A stretch of 64,000 nucleotides of DNA from Taenia hydatigena. Its lineage: Eukaryota > Platyhelminthes > Cestoda > Cyclophyllidea > Taeniidae. The notes below the pieces were generated by a model. The model did no database searches, had not been told where the DNA came from, and saw nothing but the letters and a program-made list of their open reading frames with translations. Below, piece by piece: positions 50,519 through 61,566 of the stretch. Location: the NCBI GenBank assembly GCA_036345935.2, contig JADWOT020000001.1, forward strand, positions 8,535,046 through 8,599,045. The letters are read 5' to 3'. The stretch's first letter is position 1. Every line of letters starts with the position of its first letter. The position numbers and the translations under genes are program-made.

Positions 50519-52884
50519 TAATGCTTTGCGACAATAACAAGCATCATCTAATTCCACCCATTACGAGATGGCAGCTTGTCTCTTTTTGTAATGAATGGTC
50601 CTTTTACAAACTCATGATGCAAGAAAATAACCTTGACGCAAAAACAGTGGTATAGCTGGCCGTTTGGTTAATTGGATATGTGGTTGCAGCTTTCGCAGTA
50701 AAGTTTGAAGTTTAAATGCATATTCGTCGAATTCGAGACATTACACTAATAGCAACTTGATTTCAGTAAATTTTATACTAGCTTGAAGCTTTTAGGTGAC
50801 TTAGTATTTAATGCATTCAGAATGCCACAGTCAATAAATTTGAAATGAAGCATAGCTTGCCAACACGCTTCACCATCTCATAGCATTTTGCGACACTCTT
50901 CTTTTGCAAACGCCTCCTATTTCACAACAATTACATATATCATGTCCTATAAATTGGAATGCATTTATACCATTTGTATGCTTGAACAACATAACTAGAA
51001 TACGACTTACCAACAAAGTATTGCCGTTTCGAATGGAAAATCTGGTGACCCATCCCAATGTACACAAAAATTGTATGCAAAATATGCAATGACAATGTGA
51101 GCCGTTCGATGCTGACGAGCTCCAATATGGTCCATTATACTCCTACTTGCTACACAGACTATTCGTGATAACTGCGAGACTCGCATGAATTGGTCAGCAC
51201 ACTACAGAGTCTGTCATTTGCTTCCATGTGGACAAATCAACTAGACCGCACTCGCGGGTTGACTGCGTCATCAGTGTCTGCTGGCGCCCAATAATGTCGT
51301 TGCAGGATATGGATGACTCCTCACAAACGATTAAGGACTTCGAAATAGCCATCTCGATCAAAGTATTACATGATTGCATGTGGTCGTTAAAATAGAGAGC
51401 GATTTCAGTTGATTTGCATGGAGCAATCATTTCAAAAGAAGGCGGTACCTACTAACGGTTCAAGACTGCCTTTTCTTCTGTTCGCAACGATAAAATTGGG
51501 GAATGCGTATGCACAGATATTCGAAACCGAATTCTTGTTTAGTAGCAGGATTGATGTTAAGTTCATGTTACGTTTGTTTGAGTAAGAAAGTTTCGCCTAG
51601 CAATAATAGCAAGATCCGCGTTTCGCATGTGACCTTCGGTAGTAGTCTCTTCGAGTGCCACTCCAACCTAATTTTTTAAGTCTCACACACCAAAGTCAGA
51701 GGTGCATTGCTGCCGAAGGCGATTAATGAGTTGAAATTTTAATTTGCTGCTTTTACTGTTGCGTGGTACGTTTCATCGACAATGTCATTAGCATTTGCTG
51801 CAAGTCACCTACCATATTTGTTCTCAATGCTCAGCAAAGATGTTTCTGTGTACATTTGTGGGGACCAGCTGCAAGAGCATGGACGACGAGGTACAAATGG
51901 GATCCAATCAGGTAGTAACTGAACACAATTGAATGGCTGAAGCAACCAATGCAACGGTGGACGGATCCCTCAGCAGCTCTAAACAAACAAACTACTTGTC
52001 TAGACGTTTTGTGATGCTATGTCTACAGGAAGTGCTTCAATCGTTCAGCTAGTGCTACTTGTAATGTGCTGTGCCGAATGTCCACTGGGATGTGAAATTT
52101 GGTCTGCAGTAAGTTTTAAACTCTCCAAACACCTGCTGTGGTACGTCGGTACATAACAAATAACTACAGCCCAAACGAACATAAAAACATTATAAAGATA
52201 CACTCCTAAGTATTTAACGTACTAACTAAATGAAACCGGAAGAAATGCAGAAGAAAACAAAGTCAAAAGAGAAACATTGAATTTTAAACTGCCCTACACC
52301 AACAATGTTTTTCATTTGCATAAATTAATTTGTACCAAAAAAGCAACTTACTTTGCAGCGCTTTGTGCAATTGACGATGTATTTGTAAATGCGAACTAAA
52401 CATCAGCCTTCCATGAACTGCACTTCAACGCGCTTGCACTCATCCGCCTTCTGATGAAACCGTCGACAGCACCACGAATACAACATCCACTACCGCCACC
52501 GCCTTCGGCACTACCTTATTTAATATTAGTAATGTATGCGCAAGATAATATGCAGTCGAATATAGTGGAAAAGGATGTGACATGATGGGATAGAAACTAA
52601 CTATACGAAACGGCACAAGTGTAAGGAGAGGAGTAAAGAGCAGCAAGGACGACTAAAATGAGGCGCAGCCAATTTAAGTGTATCGAAAGAAAACAGCAAT
52701 CCCGGGCGTTCCACTTCCGTCATAGCCTAGCGTGCTAACTCAGGACGACGTAGCCTAACCCTAGAAGAGTGATTGAATCCACAAGGCACCTGTATATAGC
52801 TATCACTGACGTCCACTTCCCTCTACTAATCACCATTCAAGTGTCAACTCTCCTAGTTAACTGCATATTCTACTGATTCCTTCC

Positions 52885-53073
52885 TTACGCCATCTCAGCT
52901 ACTTTATACAATTCCCTAAGAGTTTCGGCTTCTTTCACATTCATCTGGTTGTAGGTCAAGCACATTTTATCTAAGAATAGGAAAGCGTCACTTTTCACAG
53001 CTAGAAATGTGAACTTAGGGATGTTCATACAGCATTTATAGGCAACAGGATTTCGCGTTTTGCTGAACACCAC
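52885..53073 (-). pseudogene. Conserved protein-like segment of the unit, second exon
   Basis: The frame reads VVFSKTRNPVAYKCCMNIPK, then FLFLDKMCLTYNQMNVKEAE, and ends after YKVAEMA. The left arm has the same frame at about 47.22-47.40 kb with two stops, and broken versions lie at 62.48-62.65 kb and near 24.45-24.60 kb. This is the most intact copy. No start codon or complete gene can be built around it. Confidence 0.4.
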
Positions 53074-53375
53074 GTTTCAGTGGTTGGCAGATGAACTCAC
53101 ACAAAGTACTCCAAAAGGATGTTATTGAGCTTAATCATTCATACCTTTTTTTCTCACATTTGACGCTAGCTTCTGGCAGATAACCTATTTTTTATTCTCT
53201 ATTTGTACGCCGCATTCGTAATCCGCTCTACTGAGTGGCGTATATCTCAATTCTGTTCAATGGGACTCATCCCACGACCTCTTTCTTTGCTCGTTTGCTG
53301 CTCTGCATGACACTCACTGGTAAGCAGGTAACTAGTGATGGGTCTGAGGCGACCCGGCAGAATAAAAAAAGAAAC

Positions 53376-53597
53376 TTAGTTTCCGAGCTCAGCTCTTACC
53401 GTCAGCTTAAATAGGGCCGCCCAGGTGCGGCTAAGGTCAAACAAGTGGCTGAATGCGTCCCTATGTGTTGATGCGTCTACCAGAAGTACTGCAATCACCG
53501 CATTAGCGCCACTTGCAAATGCGCCTGCATCATAAAAGCCGTCCTGCATTAGAGATTCAATACCTCCAACTACCTTCTCTATGAAATCGTCATGCAA
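53376..53597 (-). pseudogene. Conserved protein-like segment of the unit, right arm
   Basis: This is the unbroken version of the 46.70-46.92 kb segment. It reads DDFIEKVVGGIESLMQDGFY, AGAFASGANAVIAVLLVDAS and LFDLSRTWAALFKLTVRAEL. It lies about 0.3 kb upstream, on the same strand, of the 52885-53073 segment, as expected for two exons of one former gene. Function is unknown. Confidence 0.45.
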
Positions 53598-55728
53598 ACC
53601 CGATCGTGGCTACAAGTCCGAATTCCCATATTTCAATCGTCCACAACTTTTTACGTTTCATCCTAAAGCTTCAATCCATCTATCTCCTTCTTTCCCCAGT
53701 CTTGCGATTCCATACATTTCATGCGCCTGGCTTCGCGTTGGATTGCACCGCATTTCATCTTTGCATGTGCACGTATGATTTGTGATTTTGATCGCACCTC
53801 TTACGTGGAAACCTAGCATCCAATGAGAAAAATGGACTTTTTGAATGAGATCATTTAACAATTTCATCTTCATATGGTTATGAAGCGCATTATCAATGAT
53901 TTCCCTGTGTCGCTTATGAGACTTATCACGCTCCTGAACAAATAAACGAGCGTATGCATGCGTTGGTGCGTAGGAGATGTGTTGATGGACATAGTGGCCG
54001 AATCGAAATTACAGCCTTTGCCATGATGGAAAGCATATTGATGGGGAAATTAGCGTTGCAAGAGCAGTCACATTGGATACATCCTTCATCCACATCACCT
54101 TTTTCAGGGACTATTTACCACTAGGAAGTATTTAGTGGTATGAGTGAACAAATTGAAATAGTGGGCTTAGTAGGGATTGGCTTTATAATGTGCATTGACA
54201 AAAGCCGAAATAGGCTTGTAAATATCAAAAACTAATTTTGAAGGTAAGTCTTGTGCCTCTTGGAGCACTACACGTAATCCATGCCTTTATTCGTGTTAAC
54301 GCTCCAATTGCAGTTCCATGCTCCATCATTCCTTGTATTTATTCGTAAGCCGCATGAAGGATTAGCAGTTTGTTGGTTAATGACGGACTGTCAGCGTTAT
54401 AGTCGCTGTCGCGTTGGGACATTGACCTGCAAGCATAGGCTCTACGTTGCTGCTTCCTATGATGTGAAGCAGCATAGTAGTAAATGTAGTAGTGTGGCGA
54501 AATCAGCGTCAAACATTGCATGGATGATACAGCAAAAGACAGTAAAAGGAATAAAAAGAGGAAAGGCAGAATTAAGCCTATGAAACTCTTCAGTTTCTTC
54601 CAAGTAGCAAAAAGTGCCTAAAAGGTAGGTAAATCCAAAATTCTTTTGTTCATCCTTCTCTTTCCGCCCGTCCCGCATTCACGCTTCTCTTCAGCAATTG
54701 TTTTTAACATCTACAATGACAAGTCCATTTCTTTGCGCACGTTTTCTTATGCATGCACCTGTCTGTTTCCCGTCACTAACGTCAAGATTTACTTATTTAG
54801 TTCGGATTTTAAAACGAGGTGGTAAACAGGGATTGCAATAGGCTCTCACGACTTTGCAACAGTAGTTGGATAGTCTCTCCACCGTCCGCAATGCAATAGA
54901 GGTCTTAGCCATCACTGTCAACAGAACCTACAAGCTACACCTTAAGGCTCAAGAACCCTTTAGATTGATGGCTGCATCTTTTCCCATTAGTTCATCACTA
55001 TTGTCAGATTGACATTCCTCCTTAGGCGGCATTGGCTTGGCAATATCAAATCAAGAGCTGGTGTCGTCGTCCTACTGCTACTGAGCACTGTTTTAGTAGT
55101 GAGGATATTCCGCTTTAAAGTCCGGTGACAGGATGTCGGCAGCACTGAGTTGGTGGCGCCTAGGGAGGAACCGTAAATGCGCGCATGCCTGTACAGGTAC
55201 GTAAGTTGGTGATCATAGGAAAGTCATGGCAAGTACATAAGTAGACTACACGGTCGGATCTGCCTTTATCATCTGCATCGGAGATGCGGAATCGATCAGC
55301 TATTTACTGATTTCAATTATTTTATTAATATAATAGAATAGACCATCCTGAAAAATCAGATCGAAAAAGACTCTAAATAACATTGAGATGTTACGACATA
55401 AAGACCAACGGATGACTTGAATGTTGAATTAGCATTGTGGTGAGACGGGAATGGCAGGACGGGATGGTGGCTGTTGTCAACATATCACATCAATAGGAAG
55501 CAGTATTATGACCCATGGATATAAAGTCAAAAAACTCGTTTGTGCTCTTGCTGCTTAAGGCAATTTCGACTGTTGGCAGCCGCAGCTTGCTAGTGGTTCT
55601 AGCCTCACCAGCAATGTTCACGAAGCTGATCAAGAAAGATTAGAGGAGCTCCGATGGTCTGCATGACCGCAATCATATCCACGGAAGAGAATGACCTGAT
55701 CGCTGGTTGTAGATTACTAATGCAAATC

Positions 55729-56589
55729 AAATGCTTATCAATGGGTTCCACTCTTGTGGTGATCAGTGTTCCCACTCCTAACTATTAATGGCGTTTGCAC
55801 CGATCATCACTGTTGCCCGACTATGAAGAGTGACACAGTCAATTCGGGTAGAGGAAATTCCGTAACTTGTAGGCTCGGACAGTGTTAAGGGGACTCTTAA
55901 TGTCATCCCAATAGGTAAGGGAGTGAAGGTGGCGGCTCTGAAGCTAAACACCATGGCACAAGATCTACAGCACCAACGATGGAACTTGGAAGGAAAATTG
56001 ACCTTCACATGGTCCGCTTGGTGGCTGTCCATATGACTATCACTCTAACCGCTCAAAATGGTTTGTTGCATCAGAGTGGCATGGTGGATAAAATAGTGAC
56101 AGCCGCAGGCGATGAAATGTCACAGGACGGGCTGCAAACAACGCTAACAATTCCACTCTTTCATGATTCAGACCACCTAAAAAGGCTCAACTGCATTCAC
56201 CACAACTATATATGGATATGCAAAGCATTGCGGTAACAAATTTTAAGTATGGAAATTAATATCACTGCAGCAAATGTTTTGAAGGTGCGGAATTTCATGT
56301 TAAAGTAATGAGTACAGGAATCGGCCATTGCCAGCGTGTCACCTCACATTCAGGTCGTTCCAGCAGCTGCGCTTTGAGCTGTATCGGCCTGCTTATTCGC
56401 TGTTTGCTGTCCACTTGCTATTGTACCGCCCCTCGATTTAATCCATTGTTTCGTTGAAGAATAAAGCACATCTTTCACAGTGTAGCGGTTCTCTCACTCT
56501 GCTACGACGCTATCTCACCTAAAGAGCAACACCGGTGTGGATACAGATTGTCTTACTGGCACCACTTCGGCCACTGCTACTGCCGCAGC
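55729..56589. other. Unique spacer between copies
   Basis: It has no counterpart next to the left arm. A minus-strand frame (55778-56032) reads IGMTLRVPLTLSEPTSYGIS and similar, which is mildly protein-like, but no start, splice borders or domain were recognised. Confidence 0.35.
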
Positions 56590-57755
56590 TTTTTTGGGCT
56601 TTTGTCAATGCAAATTATTAAGCCAATCCCTAATAGACCCAATAGTTCCACTATTTCATTTTGTTCACTCATAGCACTCAATACCTCTCAGTGGTAAGTT
56701 TCCCCTGGAAAAGGGAATGTGGCTGAGCCAATGGCGTGTGAATTTGCGTCCAATGCGACCGCTATTGCAACGCTAATTTTTCTACCAGTATTCCTTTTAT
56801 TATGGCATAGGTCGTGATTCCAATCCGGCAGCTAAGATTATCAGCACATTTCTTACGCATCTTCGCATACATACACTCATTTATTTGTTTAAAGGTGTGA
56901 CTAGTCCCATACACAGCTCATGAACATGAACTATTTAGCTCTTAGAAATTCGTGACATGGGGGCTAATTAACAATGCACTTTATGAATGGTTGTATAAAA
57001 ATGTTAAAATAACTGCATTTTGGAAGCCTATTCCTCATGAGATAAAAATCATCCAAGCAAGAGGTGTGAGTAAATTGACTGATCGGGGGCGAATATGCAA
57101 CGATGAATTGTGGTGCGATCCGATCCGACGCCACACGTATGGAATATATGGAGTAGTAAAACCGTGAAATAAGGGAGATAGATAGAAAGATTGAAGGGAG
57201 TAAGGTAAAACATGGAAAGATGTATACGACTAAAATGTAAAGAATCGGACTTGTAGCCACGATCGGGTTAACATAACGATATCATAGGGAAGGTACTTGG
57301 AGGCATTACATCTCTAACACGGAACAACTAACATAGTACAGGCACATTCGTAAGTGACGCTTACGCAGTGATTGTAATACCACCGGTACACACATTTTTC
57401 ACCAAGTATGGATGACTTTCTCTTTCCTTGTCAGCTAGCATGTCTTCAGCGGACTAATTTGGTCACTTGTTTGTTCTTAGTCACATCTCGGTAACCCAAT
57501 TCAAGTTAAAAGTGAAAGTTGCACTCGTAAGCACTAACTATTTTCAATTCTATGGAGTCGCCTCAGAATCATCACTAGTTGTCTGCTTACCAGTGAGTGG
57601 CGTGTAGAATAGCAAGCGAGCAAAGAAAGAGATTGTAGAATGAGTCCTGATGAACAAGAGTGGAATAGGTGCTACTTTGCAGAGCGAATTACGAAAGCGG
57701 CGCACAGGCAGGTAATGAAAAATTGATGATCGAATGGAGGTTAACATTGATTGAG
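56590..57755 (+). repeat. Partial copy of the palindrome unit (copy 4)
   Basis: About 1.15 kb match left-arm coordinates 46.07-47.15 kb in the same orientation. Landmarks are TTTGTCAATGCAAATTATTA at 56604, AAGCCAATCCCTA, the CACGATCGGGTTAACAT word near 57260, and AGCAAGCGAGCAAAGAAAGA near 57613. It is more diverged than the two arms are from each other. Confidence 0.8.
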
Positions 57756-57807
57756 AAGAAAATGGGAGTGGCTAAAGGATTCCCCAACTAGGGTTTACAG
57801 TGCTTAC

Positions 57808-57927
57808 ATGCACAACGTCTCCATTAGTGGAGCACGTGGTTGAAGTGTGGAGGTTGAAGGGGTTGATTTGTTCCAGGCGTGCGCGAATACTACCAGCCCA
57901 TTCGACTCCAATGCGATTGTCTAGTCT
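57808..57927 (-). CDS. Intact 40-codon exon of an unknown gene
   Basis: On the minus strand the exon lies between an acceptor ending in TACTCCTCCAAG and a donor GTAAGCACTG. It holds exactly 40 codons: RLDNRIGVEWAGSIRARLEQ, then INPFNLHTSTTCSTNGDVVH. Both borders are phase 0. A copy with one extra base lies at 32127-32247 on the other strand. Conservation of the exon and its splice borders, but not of the flanks, suggests past coding function. Neighbouring exons were not found, and the family is not recognised. Confidence 0.45.
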
Positions 57928-60900
57928 CTTGGAGGAGTAAATAGGAGGTCGTTCGCACTTTTATCATATGCTCATGAAGTGCATGAGATGAGAGCATCTA
58001 CATTCTGGCATGTCTTTCCTTTTGAGCGGTATCTCAAATGGTTGATTTAATCCTTTAATGATGAGCACGATGAACTGTAGATTCCTTCTGGCAGAAAAAA
58101 CGCCACTTATCTATTTTTCAGAGTGACGATATCGCAGCTGTTCTTCGATGTTTGTAACACTTGTTAATAAGTCAGTTGTGTCCAGCATCTACTGGGCTGG
58201 GCCTCTCAACAAAATTACTCTTTCCTTCCCTGATCACTCATTTGTAGAGACGCCCACTGCTTCGTGCTTTCATAAGCCCCTCAGTTAATTTATGTAATTT
58301 GAATAGTCGTATGACCTACCTGATGTTATCTCAAAACGTCAACAGATCTCCGAATGGCTTGTCGTCTGGAAAAGACTAACTCTACAATAGCGAATTCGCA
58401 CGATAAAATCAACATTGCAACGGTGAAAGTGGGCTCCCAAACTTCTTTATTAATACTCTCTGAAAAGTTATGTCAGAACGGATAATTGTGCAAAAAAGGT
58501 GTTTTTTCATATCTTACAAATTGACACAGAGTTGTTGAGTTACCTGTAGGGCAAATGCTGTCGCGACATCATCAAGAGGTATGACCCCATCTTTTCAATT
58601 TCCAGCTCCAAGTGTTTATCGTAATATGATGAGTTTTCTGCTTTGGGAGTGTGGTTTCTCGCCACCGGCAAGGTTTCAGCGGTTCCCTGAGAGGTTCGAT
58701 TAAGTCAACTGACATTGTATTGTAAGTATTTCTTTGTTGGAAATGGAACAACGCTCGACTTAACTTGTGGAGCATCGAAGGATTTATTGTCCACCAAAAG
58801 ACACTAGCTCTCGTCAGCATGACCAATGGAGTGACTTCAGAGCACAGCTATTTGCACTGCGTAGATGAAGTGGTCTGCCAAGTAGGGGGGGTTGAAGATG
58901 ATGTACTGGGGAATCTGCCAGTCAATTAGAAGGTCCACTGCTTACAGCGTGATGCCAAACTAAGGTTTCATCAGATGGCAATAGCGGAGATTTTTGTCCT
59001 TGATATAGCCGTTAGGTGGGCCGGATAGCACAAAAATTCAGCTGTGATATGCCCTGCACATTCTTAATGCACACCTTTTGTATGCATTGATTTCGCGTGC
59101 AAAGGAAATTTGTGCTATTTTTAATGGTCGATTGCGTTTTGCGGAAGTGGACTACGGAAAAGGAGGGAGAGAAAGGAGGTGGTGGAGGCGGAGGTCAAGT
59201 CAACTTGTACATTTTTGAATAAACCAGACCTCGATGCATGGAATATTAGTCTAAAATGGCTCATGCAGAAAGACGTGTACCATCTCAGCCAAGTTTTAAC
59301 TTCTGCAGAGTTATTTGACAGCATGAAGTGCATGTGAATCGTTTCCACATCTCATAAAATACTGGGCATAGTGCGTGGCATGCCGATGTGAGCACAAAGA
59401 CGGAGGCTTTGTCACCTTAGACAATGTTGTAATGTCATTTGGCGTGTCATCTTATTAGGCCTCAAATCAACTCATAGATGATCCTTTGTCACGTGGGTGG
59501 CAAACGTGTGTTTCATGAGGTCACACGATGCAATCGACTAGTTGTATTAAGCACAGTCAGATCGAAATTTTAGTGTATTTTTTAAAATTGTGAGTATAAA
59601 CTATATTTGTGGCAAACTTTCAATTTGAAATTGGAATGAAATGTGGATGTAGAATAGGCTGTGGGAGGAGCTGAGGACAAGCCGTAATCACCGCTTGCTG
59701 CTGGAGAGACACGTCATGCTGTCACAATAAGTCCCAAACGCTAGCACATTAAAGCCCATCACAATCCTCTTCGAGTGCCCGATCCTGTGTCCGATTGGAC
59801 GCACGCGTGCCCTAATAGCGTCAACAATTGAACCACTTGTATAACGAATAATCTTCGAGGGTGTAACCAATAGAAGTTTAAGCGCCTACTAGAAGCAAAT
59901 CTTAATTTGGCAGCGAATAACAGAAACGTTCCGGTGATTCCAGTGAATTCCACTTCTGAGGTGTATTTTCTAAAATGACTTTTGTTATGTCTGCAACCAT
60001 ACACTCTCCCACAATTATTTTCAAATTCCCATGTGAAGGTTCCTATCGGTCGGCATTTACTTGGACATGTCCTCGCATTCCCCATTGCTTATGCGATAGG
60101 CTCCAGAATCTGGAGAAGCACCTGGTCCATCACCCCTGGAAAAGTCACTTTTGCACATGCGAAATATTGGTACTACTTTTTGAATATTTATTTAACGGCA
60201 TTGTAGGTTGCACCAAACTTGCGTTGTGCATGGTTTTGTAAAATTTCGTGCCTTTAGATTGCTTGCTTGGATTTTCAATTTCTCGAACGAGTGCCTTCGA
60301 TTAGTGGTCGTTCCGATCTTAACCATGGTAACAATATGCCTCGTGCTACTTGAATTTACCAGTTATAATTTGTCCACGATATGCTGGCTATTCTTTGTCA
60401 ACTGCCTATATGGGTTTGATTTTTCACGGTCTAACAGTATCTCTTTGCCTATTATTTGTTCATTTGGTGATATCTAATTGTGGGAGGCCTGAAACTGCAC
60501 CGGATGTTTAGAAGAGTTTTTCCTGGTTCCTAACGGCACCTGCTGTGGTCACTTGTTAGGGCTCATAAGGCACATACATCAGTACTGATGCGGTACTGCA
60601 TACTGTTCTTCTTGATTAAGATGGAACAGAACATGGTTTAAATCGGTTCTGAGGCCAGAGTAGGACCGTGCTTTTTGTCAAGCTCCTTTGTAGAGCACTT
60701 AGAACAGGTAGTAAAACAAACTGCTTATGATAAAATGGTCTAACCGGTTTGATTTTGGCGATGTGGAATTACTCAAAAAAGAATCCACATTTGGACAGAC
60801 TTGTGAATGAAAATCACATACATTTTTGACATGCCGCTCAAGATTAACATATCAAGAACGATCAGCGGCGAAGTCCTGTGTAGGTGATGATGCAACAGTT

Positions 60901-61300
60901 GGACTATCCATACATCAACAATGAATGCGATGTCGCGGTGCAGGCTGACCAAATGACTTCCACTTAGACGTAGTGATTGCACAGATGGCAGATATGGAGT
61001 TGACAGGCGATGAGTTTAGTGTTTCCTCACTTTCTTCACGTAAGTGTGGGTAAGCTTTTTGAATTTATTAACGATAATTGTTTACCTTTTGAATTTTTCT
61101 GTCACCAATGCACAGGAGATTTAGTTTGACGAAACGTTTACCCACTTGTCAGTTGATACACATAAATACAAAGGCAATCTACTTAAAGCGGTGCGAAATT
61201 ATGTAGGCGATGCATAACAGGAAAATGTTGCCGAGACTTATACCCAAATAGAAATTGATGGCATCAAAACTAGTATTCAAATTTCTTTATTTATTTATTT
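57928..61300. other. Unassigned sequence
   Basis: No supported gene. A purine-rich run rich in GGAGG lies at about 59155-59200. Overlapping frames at 59.7-60.5 kb include a hydrophobic stretch (60208-60477, plus: LVVVPILTMVTICLVLLEFT) without a start ATG, splice context or domain that I could support. Confidence 0.35.
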
Positions 61301-61566
61301 GTAACGAATGGCCCTCTTACACGGCCATGATGTATGAATTTGCTTTGACGCATAAAACCGTGCTGGAATGGGTCGTTTGGTTGGTTCAATGTGTGGTTGC
61401 AGCTTTTGCGGCAGCGTTTGAAGTTTAGCTGCATATCCTTCAAATTCGAGGCATTGCACTGATAGCAACTTGAGTTCAGTAGATGTTGTACTTGTTTTTT
61501 GCCTTCAGGGGACTTTATGCTCAATGCATTTAGTGTGACGCAGTCAATAAATCCAAAATAAAGCAA
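61291..61566 (-). pseudogene. Cysteine-containing relic exon, third copy
   Basis: This is the best preserved of three versions. It reads FGFIDCVTLNALSIKSPEGK, then HLLNSSCYQCNASNLKDMQL and RCRKSCNHTLN, ending at TAA. Two C-x2/3-C pairs about 18 residues apart could bind zinc, which is inference only. The nominal first codon is not ATG, and an in-frame TGA lies not far upstream. Confidence 0.4.

Larger units (their letters stand above)
50519..55728 (-). repeat. Right arm of the large palindrome (copy 2)
   Basis: This is the reverse complement of the left arm, without the 1.64-kb segment 44.185-45.825 kb. The missing part would lie at about 54.47 kb, where TGATGTGAAGCAGCATA runs straight into GTAGTAAATGTAGTAGTG. 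The copy at 61.3-64.0 kb continues through this point with left-arm-type sequence, so a deletion in this arm is the simpler explanation. Confidence 0.9.
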
